A DNA stretch of 64,000 bases from Anabaena lutea FACHB-196 (GTDB lineage Bacteria; Cyanobacteriota; Cyanobacteriia; Cyanobacteriales; Nostocaceae): contig NZ_JACJST010000024.1 in assembly GCF_014698305.1 (NCBI RefSeq), positions 1-64,000 of the forward strand, in the 5' to 3' direction. Position numbers and translations under genes: made by a program. Shown here piece by piece: positions 1 through 8,128 of this stretch. Every line of letters starts with the position of its first letter. Within the stretch, counting starts at the first letter, position 1. The notes beneath the pieces are model-generated. The model worked only from the letters and a program-made list of their open reading frames with translations, ran no database searches and had not been told where the DNA came from.

Positions 1-65
1 CATCTCCCCATCTCCCCATCTCCCCATCTCCCCATCTCCCCATCCCCGCGTCCCCGCGTCCCCTG
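1..65. repeat. Octamer tandem array at left edge
   Basis: An 8-bp unit (ATCTCCCC) is repeated about five times from the window edge, followed by CCCCGCGT-type units. The same unit in reverse complement forms the array near 26604-26662. It is non-coding and lies just beyond the dhaL stop codon. Confidence 0.8.
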
Positions 66-67
66 CC

Positions 68-706
68 TCATCCCCTCGAACCTTCTACCACCTCCAATAA
101 ACTCCGCAACATCCAATAAGCAGAAGTACCACCGGGATCTTGATGTCCCAAACTGCGATCGCCTAAATAACTCGCCCTGCCTTTTTTGGCTAACATGGGT
201 ATAGTTGCCTTTAACCCTTGTTCTGCCGCAGCAACAGCCCTCTGCAAGGCTTCTACAGTCCCTAAACCCTCGCTGACAGCTTGCTCAAAAGCACTTACAG
301 CCGGAGACATCACATCTATCATAGTCTTATCTCCCAACTGCGCTTTACCACGCTCTAGTAAACCATCTAAGCCAGCCTGAAGGACTTTGAGGGTATCTTC
401 TGTTGTTAATTCCTGCTTGCCATCTGTTGCGGAACTAGCCCTTAAAAACCAAGTTCCATAGAGGGGTCCACTGGCACCACCAATACTGGAAATTAAGGTC
501 ATGCTAACAGCTTTGAAAATGCTGCTGATGTCTTTACCTGTAAAACTCCCTAACTGACTGCTGACTTTTTTAAAACCGCGATCCATATTGATACCATGAT
601 CACCATCACCTATGGCCGCATCTAATTCTGTCAAATCTTCTTTATGATGCTCAATGACAGAAGCGAAAACCTGTAACCATTCGACAATTTGCACCTGAGT
701 AATCAT
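68..706 (-). CDS. dhaL: Dihydroxyacetone kinase subunit DhaL
   Basis: This is the nucleotide-binding subunit of dihydroxyacetone kinase, a soluble cytoplasmic protein. The 212-aa length is normal for DhaL. The Mg-ADP site is visible near the N-terminus as AIGDGDHGINMDRGF, with Asp29, Asp34 and Asp36 as expected metal ligands; a glycine-rich SSIGGASGPLYG segment and a C-terminal SYLGDRSLGHQDPG segment match the family. It starts one base after the dhaK stop codon, so the two are almost certainly co-transcribed and translationally coupled. In PTS-type systems DhaL keeps its nucleotide and is rephosphorylated by DhaM. No DhaM lies between this gene and the window edge, so the phosphoryl donor cannot be settled here. 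Confidence 0.93.
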   Translation of the reverse strand: MITQVQIVEWLQVFASVIEHHKEDLTELDAAIGDGDHGINMDRGFKKVSSQLGSFTGKDISSIFKAVSMTLISSIGGASGPLYGTWFLRASSATDGKQELTTEDTLKVLQAGLDGLLERGKAQLGDKTMIDVMSPAVSAFEQAVSEGLGTVEALQRAVAAAEQGLKATIPMLAKKGRASYLGDRSLGHQDPGGTSAYWMLRSLLEVVEGSRG

Positions 707-707
707 C

Positions 708-1781
708 TCACATTCCCCAGCGTAAACTTGGCGTTTTTACTGGTGCATCCCATAACCGCAGCATCTCATCATCCAACTTTAGCAGGGTAATTGAGCAGCC
801 TTGCATTTCCAAAGATGTGATGTAGGGGCCAATTAAGTTTCGGACAATTTGTAGTCCTTGCTGCTCACAGATTTCTGCTAGTTTGCGATAGACAAGATAA
901 AGTTCAGAAATGGGAGTCCCACCCATACTGTTAACAAATGCTAGAATGCGATCGCCTTTTTGCAGGGGTTTATTTAACAGTTCCACATCTACCCATCTGT
1001 CTGTGGCTTCGTTCCACTCCCGCACTGTGCGACTGTAGGCGGTATCATCAGTGAGCGAGTTCACTAAAATCTCTGTAATCTCATCGACTGATTTCATGGC
1101 AACTCTCTCTCTACCAGGTTCTCCATGAATCCCAATCCCTAATTCTATTTCATCATCTCCCAAAGCAAAAGTCGGCGTACCTTTCATTGGCACTGTACAA
1201 GAACTGAGGGCAACTCCCACACTCCGTCCATGCAAATTTACCTTTCTACACAAGGAAGCTAATTGCTGCAAATCATAACCTTGTTTTGCGGCTGCACCAC
1301 AAATTTTTTCCGCCAGCACTGTTGTTCCTACACCTCTTCTGCCTTGGGTATACAAACTATCTTTCACAGCTACATCGTCATCAATGATAATATTTAGCGT
1401 GCGGATGCCTTCACTTCTGGCTAATTCCGTCGCCATTTCAAAATTCATCAAATCGCCACTATAATTTTTGACGATATAAAGAATACCAGCACCACCATCT
1501 ACCTGCTGCGCTGCGGCTAACATTTGGTCAGGTGTGGGTGAAGTAAAAACTTCTCCAGGACAAGCAGCATCAAGCATTCCTTCACCAACAAAGCCAGCGT
1601 GCATTGGTTCGTGACCACTTCCACCCCCAGAAATAATTGCTACCTTTCCCTGCATAGGTGCATCGGCACGATAGACAAAAGTTGGCTCATAATTTACCTT
1701 AATTAAATCACCATGAGCCACAGCCATTCCTTCTAGACTTTCCCTAACAAAGTCTTCCGGTTGATTAATCAGCTTTTTCAT
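708..1781 (-). CDS. dhaK: Dihydroxyacetone kinase subunit DhaK
   Basis: This is the substrate-binding subunit, which holds dihydroxyacetone covalently for phosphorylation to DHAP. The family signature [16 protein letters not shown] lies at residues 51-66, and the substrate-binding His is probably His219 in [11 protein letters not shown]. The 357-aa length is typical for a stand-alone DhaK, unlike the fused ATP-dependent enzymes of about 550 aa or more. It is first in a two-gene minus-strand operon with dhaL. It ends in LRWGM followed by a stop that abuts the dhaL start. Confidence 0.95.
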   Translation of the reverse strand: MKKLINQPEDFVRESLEGMAVAHGDLIKVNYEPTFVYRADAPMQGKVAIISGGGSGHEPMHAGFVGEGMLDAACPGEVFTSPTPDQMLAAAQQVDGGAGILYIVKNYSGDLMNFEMATELARSEGIRTLNIIIDDDVAVKDSLYTQGRRGVGTTVLAEKICGAAAKQGYDLQQLASLCRKVNLHGRSVGVALSSCTVPMKGTPTFALGDDEIELGIGIHGEPGRERVAMKSVDEITEILVNSLTDDTAYSRTVREWNEATDRWVDVELLNKPLQKGDRILAFVNSMGGTPISELYLVYRKLAEICEQQGLQIVRNLIGPYITSLEMQGCSITLLKLDDEMLRLWDAPVKTPSLRWGM

Positions 1782-1936
1782 AATTCATATTCAAAGGGGC
1801 TAAAAATCAGAATAACCGTTCATAGCACCACTATTCAGTATTTTTGCTGATGATTACCCTTGAGATTAGTAAACTATAGGAATCCTAAATGATTTCTGAT
1901 AGCTTGCGTGGCGTAGCCATAAAATATCCAAGTATT

Positions 1937-1992
1937 GTAGGTAGGGCTATGCCTTACAAAACCCGCATATTGTGGGCAATGCCCACCCTACG
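1937..1992. repeat. Nested palindromic intergenic element
   Basis: An outer GTAGG...CCTAC inverted repeat encloses an inner hairpin GTGGGCAATGCCCAC. The element sits in the 243-bp gap between def and dhaK. It resembles the nested element at 14533-14624 and looks like a short interspersed repeat. The rest of the gap shows nothing recognisable. Confidence 0.6.
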
Positions 1993-2024
1993 TATATGTT
2001 CAAAAATCAAATATTAGTCCTGTT

Positions 2025-2567
2025 TCACCTGTCACCTGCTATACCAATTATCTGCTTTTGATATTCTGCTTCAGTCATCAATTCATCAGTAGATTCTACC
2101 CTATCTAAAAACACTTTTCCTTCCAGATGATCATATTCATGTTGAAAAATTCGGGCTACAAAATCAGTTAATTCTTGCTTTTGCAAATTACCATTTCTAT
2201 CTGTATATTCAATTTCAATTTTTTGATATCTAGGAACTAAACCCCTAATTCCCGGAACACTTAAACAACCTTCCCAACCTTTGACGACTTCAGTTGAGTG
2301 AGAAATGATTTGGGGATTAATCATTGCTGTTGGTTCCATTTCTGGCGCATGGGGATACCGAGCATTAGGACGGGAAGCAACAATAAATAAACGATAAGAT
2401 TCTGCTACTTGGGGAGATGCAATTCCTACGCCGTTAGCTTGGGCAACAGTGGCGATTAAATTATCGATTAGTTGTTGGATACGCTGATCTTGAATATTTT
2501 CAATCTCAACTGCTTTTTGGCGTAATATCGGATTACCTAATTGAATAATTGGCGCTAATTCAGTCAT
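2025..2567 (-). CDS. def: Peptide deformylase
   Basis: The enzyme removes the N-formyl group from nascent proteins. All three family motifs are present: GVGIASPQ at 46-53 (motif 1, usually GVGLAAPQ), EGCLSV around Cys101 (motif 2), and QHEYDH at 142-147 (motif 3). Predicted metal ligands are Cys101, His143 and His147, with Glu144 as catalytic base. The 180-aa length is normal. Cyanobacteria often carry more than one deformylase; the Ser in motif 1 is a mild deviation that does not touch the metal site. The next gene on the same strand, an HtrA protease, lies 48 bp upstream, so the two may be co-transcribed. Confidence 0.94.
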   Translation of the reverse strand: MTELAPIIQLGNPILRQKAVEIENIQDQRIQQLIDNLIATVAQANGVGIASPQVAESYRLFIVASRPNARYPHAPEMEPTAMINPQIISHSTEVVKGWEGCLSVPGIRGLVPRYQKIEIEYTDRNGNLQKQELTDFVARIFQHEYDHLEGKVFLDRVESTDELMTEAEYQKQIIGIAGDR

Positions 2568-2615
2568 GAAATCAACTCCTGTAAATTGGGATTTAATCTT
2601 GATAAATATCTGAAA

Positions 2616-3860
2616 TCAACTTTCATTCCTGATGGGTAAAGGTGCAGGTTTAACTGTAACTTGAGTTAGTTGCCCATTTCGCTCTACTTGGATTGGTAAT
2701 GGACTGCCAATTTTGCTATTTTCCACTAGCTTTTGTACTTCCTCTACTTTATTAACAGGTTGGTTATTAATGCTTTTGATGACATCACCAAAGCGGAGTC
2801 CACCAATTGCTGCTGGTGAGTTAGGAACAATTTTCAATAATAAAACTCCTTGATCTGCGACTAAATTCACGCGATCGCCAAATGTACTAATAACTTTTTC
2901 CTTAACTTCAGGTGTCAGCGTCACCATTTGAATACCCAAATATGGATGATCCGCCCTACCTTTAGTAATTAATTCCTGAGATATTTTCTGCACTGTATTA
3001 ATAGGAATTGCAAATCCTAAACCTTGAGCGCCTTGGATAATTGCTGTATTCATTCCTATCACTTCACCACGAGCATTTAGTAGTGGTCCACCAGAATTGC
3101 CGGGGTTAATTGCTGCATCTGTTTGTAAATAGTCTACACGTTTATCAGTAGCGCCAATCTCACTACCAGAGCGACCCATAGCACTGATAATTCCAGAGGT
3201 GACAGTGTTATTTAAACCCAAAGGATTACCAATGGCAATCACCGGTTCTCCGGGTTGTAAAATATCGGAGTTACCGAGAGCTAAGGTGGGTAGGTTATTA
3301 GCGTCAATTTGAATCATCGCTACATCCGTTACTGGATCTTCACCCAAGACTTTACCGTTAAAAGTGCGTCCATCTTTGAGTGTAACTGTTACTCTATCAG
3401 CGCCGTCTACTACGTGGGAATTAGTCAAAATTTGCCCAGAGGAATTAATTATAAATCCAGATCCGCTACCTCTTTCAACTCTTTGTCTTGGTTGTGGGAC
3501 TCTATCACTGAAAAACCGCTGGAAAAATGGATCGCCAAATTCTTCCGCTGGTTGAGATGTGATTGTTCGGGTAGAATCAATGCGAACCACAGCACCACCG
3601 ACATTTTGTACTACTTTAACTATAAAGTTAGGATCTCCAGAGGAGGAAATCATGGCAGGAGGAGCCACTACTGGGATATTCTGACCTTGAGGAATATTTT
3701 GTTCGGCTTCTAAAGTCTTGCTATTCATACGGGAACAGCCACCAACAAGCACAACTGTTAAACCAGTTAACATCCACCCTCTTGCTTTGGTTCCCAATGT
3801 GTGGAACAAAAACTTAGTATCCATATTTCTGGGTGTTAAGTGATGATTATTCGTCTTCAT
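2616..3860 (-). CDS. HtrA/Deg-family serine protease with PDZ domain
   Basis: This is an envelope quality-control protease. The N-terminus has a hydrophobic stretch ending in LVGGC (Cys42), which looks like a lipobox and suggests a lipoprotein or membrane anchor. The trypsin-like domain carries the triad His149 (TNSHVV), Asp179 (VTDVAM) and Ser256 (NPGNSGGPL). A PDZ domain spans about 305-400 and ends with PVNKVEEVQ and TVKPAPL. The 414-aa length fits the cyanobacterial HhoA/HhoB/HtrA group, which sequence reading cannot separate. The first ATG is kept because GGAG lies upstream; an internal Met13 start would leave the lipobox intact. Confidence 0.92.
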   Translation of the reverse strand: MKTNNHHLTPRNMDTKFLFHTLGTKARGWMLTGLTVVLVGGCSRMNSKTLEAEQNIPQGQNIPVVAPPAMISSSGDPNFIVKVVQNVGGAVVRIDSTRTITSQPAEEFGDPFFQRFFSDRVPQPRQRVERGSGSGFIINSSGQILTNSHVVDGADRVTVTLKDGRTFNGKVLGEDPVTDVAMIQIDANNLPTLALGNSDILQPGEPVIAIGNPLGLNNTVTSGIISAMGRSGSEIGATDKRVDYLQTDAAINPGNSGGPLLNARGEVIGMNTAIIQGAQGLGFAIPINTVQKISQELITKGRADHPYLGIQMVTLTPEVKEKVISTFGDRVNLVADQGVLLLKIVPNSPAAIGGLRFGDVIKSINNQPVNKVEEVQKLVENSKIGSPLPIQVERNGQLTQVTVKPAPLPIRNES

Positions 3861-4312
3861 GTGTACTTTATTCTCCGTGTTAGACCCTGAGTGGTAGGAT
3901 ATTGGCTACTTGGTGTAGACCAGATTAATTACAGTTTAAAGTTAAATGATTGCTTGCTCTTTCTTCTATTGTGGCAATTAGCAGCTATCTCGTCCCACCT
4001 GTGAAACTTGGATTAAAATAATTCGTAATTCGTAATACTAAAAGCCTTGTTAAATAAAGGTTTCAGATTTTGCTCTGCTGAGTGTGATGAATTTCTGATT
4101 AAGTCTAGTCTCACGCAAAGGCACAAAGGAATTTTTTAGCATCTTTACGTTTTTTACAGATTTTTGCCAGTTCAGTTAAGAAAATGGTAGGTTGGTTGAG
4201 TTAAGCAACAGCACAACCGAAAAGCTCTGATAATGTGCATTTTTGGGCTTAAATGGACTGTATTACCCCATATTTGAGGAAAACTGATGACGATAAGCCA
4301 GGAGAAAAGAGT
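3861..4312. other. 452-bp intergenic region
   Basis: This gap separates the divergent HtrA protease and the nucleotide-system block and must hold both promoters. It includes a short TAATTCG-type repeat near 4019-4037. No RNA gene or clear operator is visible. An in-frame ATG at 4253 could extend the next gene, but the start at 4313 has the better ribosome binding site. Confidence 0.5.
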
Positions 4313-5497
4313 ATGAAAGTAAGACAAGAAATTTTTGATACTTATTGGCGATTTTCTGCTATGCGCCAAGAAGTATTTTTCAACAAACTTAAAAATGCAC
4401 CACCACCCTGGACAAGTGATCCTATTCTTAATACTTATAAGTTTTGTAATGCTTATCGAGTAAGTGATCGGGTTTCTCAATATCTGATCAAAAATGTAAT
4501 TTACGATGATAATAGAAGCAAAAATGAAGAAGAAGTGTTATTTAGGATTTTGCTATTTAAAATTTTCAATAAAATAGAAACATGGGAATATTTAGAAAGC
4601 AAAATAGGAGATTATATTACTCTGTCTAATTTTGATTTAGACATATACTCTAACATATTACAAGAAGCTATGAATCTTGGATATGTGATTTATACAAGTG
4701 CATATATGTCTTGTGCTAGTAAAGAGTTTGGTTATGATAAAAAACACCAAAATCATTTGGCATTAATTGATAAAATGGTTGTCAAAGATAAGGTAATTAA
4801 TCCCATAGTCAAAGCTAAAAGTTTTGAAGAGATTTTTCATATTATTGAATCATATCCATTGTTAGGTAAGTTTATGGCTTACCAATTAGCAACAGATATT
4901 AACTATAGTGAAGTTATCAACTTTGATGAAAACAGTTTTACTATAGCAGGGCCAGGAGCAGAACGTGGTATTAACAAGTGTTTTCTTGATACCGAAGGAA
5001 AAAGTTATGCTGATGTCATTCATTGGATGACAGAAAATCAAGAAAGTGAATTTCAGCGTTTAGGTTTAAATTTTCAATCACTCTGGGGTCGTCCGTTACA
5101 AGCTATAGACTGTCAAAATCTTTTTTGTGAAACTGATAAATACTGTCGAGCCGCATTTCCTGATTTAAAAAGTAATCGCAAAAAGATAAAAGCTAAATTT
5201 ACTCCAACGCCTCAACCAATTGATTATTTTTATCCGCCTAAATGGTGTATTAATGATAAAGTTCAAGAAACTTTAGCACAGAGATTACCAACATTAGAAA
5301 TTCCTACTTTGCAACATAATTGTCAGCAATTATCTTTAGAGTTAGATTCTTTGCTGGAAACTACATCTGATCAATCTGATAAATTATCTAAATCTCATAA
5401 ACAATACAAGCAGGAGACTCAGAAGAAAAAATCAAAATTTTTGCAAAATCCAGATACAGAAAAATCTCAACAGTTGTGCCTGTTTAATGTCTTATAG
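4313..5497 (+). CDS. 5-hmdU DNA kinase-like protein (aGPT-pyrophosphorylase-type)
   Basis: This 394-aa protein carries the motif set of the family first predicted as alpha-glutamyl/putrescinyl thymine pyrophosphorylases and later linked in phages to 5-hydroxymethyl-deoxyuridine DNA kinases. Motifs in order are NAYRVSDRVSQ (46-56), RILLFKIFNKIETW (78-91), AYQLATDINYS (189-199) and GPGAERGINKCF (213-224). A charged low-complexity C-tail follows from about 330. In phages the kinase phosphorylates the hydroxymethyl group of 5-hmdU in DNA as the first hypermodification step; here only the family membership is seen. Start 4313 is chosen because AGGAGA precedes it at good spacing. It leads the four-gene plus-strand block ending at 7805 and is AT-rich compared with its flanks. 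No phage structural genes are nearby. Confidence 0.72.
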   Translation: MKVRQEIFDTYWRFSAMRQEVFFNKLKNAPPPWTSDPILNTYKFCNAYRVSDRVSQYLIKNVIYDDNRSKNEEEVLFRILLFKIFNKIETWEYLESKIGDYITLSNFDLDIYSNILQEAMNLGYVIYTSAYMSCASKEFGYDKKHQNHLALIDKMVVKDKVINPIVKAKSFEEIFHIIESYPLLGKFMAYQLATDINYSEVINFDENSFTIAGPGAERGINKCFLDTEGKSYADVIHWMTENQESEFQRLGLNFQSLWGRPLQAIDCQNLFCETDKYCRAAFPDLKSNRKKIKAKFTPTPQPIDYFYPPKWCINDKVQETLAQRLPTLEIPTLQHNCQQLSLELDSLLETTSDQSDKLSKSHKQYKQETQKKKSKFLQNPDTEKSQQLCLFNVL

Positions 5498-5538
5498 GAT
5501 TTACAAATCAAGAGTAATTCAAAGGAAAGTATACTGGC

Positions 5539-6024
5539 ATGGAAAAATATGCCAAGATTAATGGAAATTATCGCTACTTACTGGGGCGTAAATGGGATGC
5601 AAATTTGCAGCAAGTTACTTTTGTCATGCTTAACCCAAGTACGGCCGATCATGAACAAGATGATAGGACACTCACGAGATGTATTAAGTTTGCTCAATGT
5701 TGGGGTTATGGTTCTCTTGAAGTGGTTAATCTATTCGCTTATCGTGCTACAAAACGCCCTCATCTTCTCCTAGCAGACGATCCGGTAGGACCAAAAAATA
5801 ACTACTATATTCAATTAGCAACAAACCGCGCTGAGGCAATTATTGTGGCATGGGGAGGGAGTAAGTATCCCAGAATTATGAACCGGAATGAAGAAGTGCT
5901 AAGTCTAATTTGTGGCAAAAATATCGATTCTCTAGGTCTTTTAACAAAAGATGGACATCCACGCCATCCGCTATATCTTCCACTGAGTACAGAAAGAAAG
6001 CCTTTTCTTAGTGCTTTACCATAG
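5539..6024 (+). CDS. DUF1643-family protein
   Basis: This 161-aa protein matches the DUF1643 pattern: YRYLLGRKW (11-19), LNPSTADHEQDD (31-42), a GYGSLEVVNLFAYRAT core (57-71), VAWG (103-106) and a C-terminal HPRHPLYLP segment. No biochemical role is established that I can cite. The family is frequent in mobile or phage-linked contexts and beside nucleotide-related genes. It begins 41 bp after the kinase-like gene on the same strand, preceded by AAGGAAAG, so it probably belongs to the same transcript. Confidence 0.8.
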   Translation: MEKYAKINGNYRYLLGRKWDANLQQVTFVMLNPSTADHEQDDRTLTRCIKFAQCWGYGSLEVVNLFAYRATKRPHLLLADDPVGPKNNYYIQLATNRAEAIIVAWGGSKYPRIMNRNEEVLSLICGKNIDSLGLLTKDGHPRHPLYLPLSTERKPFLSALP

Positions 6025-6138
6025 TAATAGTTAAAACAGAAACTCTAACAATGAGACTGTTTATTTCTCATCATATTTGTATGTTATTTCGGTGAGAATA
6101 CTAGTAATCAACAAGTTTAAAATTTAAGGAATTGTATT

Positions 6139-7035
6139 ATGAATTTTGCTGAATATCAAATACAAGCATTAAATACAGATCAGATTCCTGCTGTTGAAGG
6201 TACTGAATTAATCATACCGCTACTAGGTTTAGTTGGTGAAGTTGGTTCACTGATGACAGAATATAAAAAACATTTACGCGATGGTGAAGCACACAAATTA
6301 TTTAAAGAAGGAATTGCAGAAGAATTGGGAGATATGCTTTGGTATATTTCCAATATAGCCAGTAAATTTAACCTTAATTTGGAAGAAATCGCAGAAAATA
6401 ATCTGACAAAGTGTAATGATCGGTGGGGATGGAGAGATTCAACAGAAACAGATAATAAAAATACAAGTTACAGCTTTGATAATGATTTTCCCGAACATGA
6501 AAGTTTACCAAGACAATTTGAAGTAGAAATTACAGAGGTAAGCAAAGATAACTCAATCAAAATGAAGGCATTTGTCAACAAAGAACAGATAGGAAATGAC
6601 CTAACTGATAATTCCTATAAAAGTGATGGCTACCGCTTTCATGATATTTTTCATTTTTCCTACGCCGCAGTTTTAGGTTGGTCTGTAGTTACTCGTAGTA
6701 TTCTTAAACGTAAGCGCAAAAGTAATCCCCTTATTGACGAAGTTGAAGATGGAGGTCGTGCAGTAGCTATTGAAGAAGGTATATCAGCACTTGTATTTAG
6801 CTATGCTAAAGATCACGGTTTCTTAAAAGGCGTTTCAACATTAGATTACCAACTATTGAAGACTATCAAAAATATGACATCTCATTTAGAAGTTTCTTGT
6901 TGTTCGCTAGGAGATTGGGAGAAGGCTATTTTGATGGGTTATGATGTCTGGCGACAAGTAGAAAAAAATCGGGGAGGAACGGTAGTTGTTGACCTTGATG
7001 CAGGCTTTATAACTTATCAAATAGGTGTAAGTTAA
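6139..7035 (+). CDS. MazG-like nucleotide pyrophosphohydrolase, two-domain
   Basis: The N-terminal 100 residues match the all-alpha MazG/NTP-PPase superfamily: GLVGEVGSLMTEYKK (30-44) followed by EELGDMLWYI (61-70), giving the acidic E..E/EExxD Mg-binding set. Such enzymes hydrolyse (d)NTPs to NMP and pyrophosphate. The second half (about 165-298) is a separate helical domain with HDIFHFSYAAVLGWS (168-182) and a charged RAVAIEEGISALVF stretch (207-220) that could be a second helical NTPase-like or sensor domain. AAGGA precedes the start. It is third in the block with the hmdU-kinase-like and DCD-like genes, which fits a role in controlling a (modified) nucleotide pool. Substrate unknown. Confidence 0.82.
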   Translation: MNFAEYQIQALNTDQIPAVEGTELIIPLLGLVGEVGSLMTEYKKHLRDGEAHKLFKEGIAEELGDMLWYISNIASKFNLNLEEIAENNLTKCNDRWGWRDSTETDNKNTSYSFDNDFPEHESLPRQFEVEITEVSKDNSIKMKAFVNKEQIGNDLTDNSYKSDGYRFHDIFHFSYAAVLGWSVVTRSILKRKRKSNPLIDEVEDGGRAVAIEEGISALVFSYAKDHGFLKGVSTLDYQLLKTIKNMTSHLEVSCCSLGDWEKAILMGYDVWRQVEKNRGGTVVVDLDAGFITYQIGVS

Positions 7036-7109
7036 AGTAACAAGTCTAGTTGGCATTTTGTCTCTGTTAATATAAAACTTTCATTTAACCATATCTTGAG
7101 GAAATAAAA

Positions 7110-7805
7110 ATGAGTTTTTGGTCATCACAAACTTTGCGTTCTCGTCTTCCTAGTTTAATTGAACCATTTAATGATGATCAAATTGAGTCTGCATCATACC
7201 AATTGTGTTTAGGGGAAGAAGTTTATATTTCACCCCTTCCTGATACACCTCTGAAAGAACGAAAAAAAATTCCTCTTAGCGAGAAAGAAACTGTTCCTAT
7301 CCCTCCAGGACAGTTTGCATTTCTAATAACTTCTGAAAAAATCAAAATTCCTAACAATGCACTTGCATTTATTTCAATTAGATTTAAATTTAAATCAAAG
7401 GGCTTGATTAATGTTTCAGGTCTTCATGTAGATCCTGGTCATTGTGGCAAATTAATTTTTGCTGTTTATAATGCTGGACCTCTTCACCTTCATATAGAAA
7501 GAGGTGAAAGGGTTTTTTCTATATGGTATGCAGACTTAGATAAAGAAGATGATAATCCACGAAATAAGATCGGTTATAGTTCAATTCCGTCAGACTTAAT
7601 GAATAGTGCTGATTTAGTTTCTTCTCTTCCTGCTTTGGTAAAACGTTTGGATGATCTAGAGAAGAAAGTAGAGAATTATTCTATTAAACAGGCTTTTGTC
7701 ATTACGATTGCTGTTGGGGTTCTACTTACTTTAGCAAAGCCAATAGCGGAAATATTTATACAGCCATTACTAAATATGATTAAATCTTCTCTTACCATCT
7801 ATTAA
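7110..7805 (+). CDS. Membrane-anchored dCTP deaminase/dUTPase-fold protein
   Basis: Residues 1-145 read as the dCTP deaminase/dUTPase trimer fold: SYQLCLGEE (29-37), FKSKGLINVSG (94-104), VDPGHCGKL (107-115) and FAVYNAGPL (117-125). Aligned by eye with bacterial dCTP deaminase, the catalytic Glu of the VLEFYN motif is Ala119 here, so deaminase activity is doubtful; nucleotide binding or dUTPase-like hydrolysis remains possible. A predicted coiled coil (about 172-190) leads into one transmembrane helix (about 194-212), which is unusual for the family and suggests a membrane-tethered sensor or effector. GAGGAAAT precedes the start. It is the last gene of the block. Confidence 0.75.
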   Translation: MSFWSSQTLRSRLPSLIEPFNDDQIESASYQLCLGEEVYISPLPDTPLKERKKIPLSEKETVPIPPGQFAFLITSEKIKIPNNALAFISIRFKFKSKGLINVSGLHVDPGHCGKLIFAVYNAGPLHLHIERGERVFSIWYADLDKEDDNPRNKIGYSSIPSDLMNSADLVSSLPALVKRLDDLEKKVENYSIKQAFVITIAVGVLLTLAKPIAEIFIQPLLNMIKSSLTIY

Positions 7806-7876
7806 TTTTCAATTAGCGAAATGAATCTAAGCTATCGCTAAGATGATATAAGTCACGAAATAAACGAGGTGAAGTC

Positions 7877-8128
7877 ATGACAGTAAAAGAAGAAATAATC
7901 AAAGAAATTTCTCAAACCCCTGACTTTTTAATCCAAGAAGTATTAAATTTCTTACTGTTCATTAAAAACAGGTTTAAGCAAAGAGTTTCCGAAAATCAAA
8001 CTGGAGATTTTACCGATACCTTAGCATCCCAATCTTTTTTTAATTTCATTGATGAGGTGAGTAGCCAAATTCCTCAATCAGAATGGGAAAAGCTACCATC
8101 GGATATGTCAAAAAATTTAGACCACTAA
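7877..8128 (+). CDS. DUF2281-like small protein, possible antitoxin
   Basis: This 83-aa protein has the N-terminal pattern of small cyanobacterial DUF2281-type proteins (PDFLIQEVLNFLLFIKNRF), often annotated as antitoxin-like or found as solo genes. It is acidic and soluble. A GAGGTG ribosome binding site precedes the start. No toxin follows: the next 400 bp hold repeats. The protein stops abruptly after KNLDH just before the repeat tract, so it may have lost a few C-terminal residues. It lies 71 bp after the DCD-like gene and could be co-transcribed, but it need not be part of that system. Confidence 0.6.
   Translation: MTVKEEIIKEISQTPDFLIQEVLNFLLFIKNRFKQRVSENQTGDFTDTLASQSFFNFIDEVSSQIPQSEWEKLPSDMSKNLDH

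Noticed and set aside
4253-4312. Upstream ATG for the hmdU-kinase-like gene
   Set aside because: The 20 extra residues do not look like the family, and AGGAGA points to the ATG at 4313.
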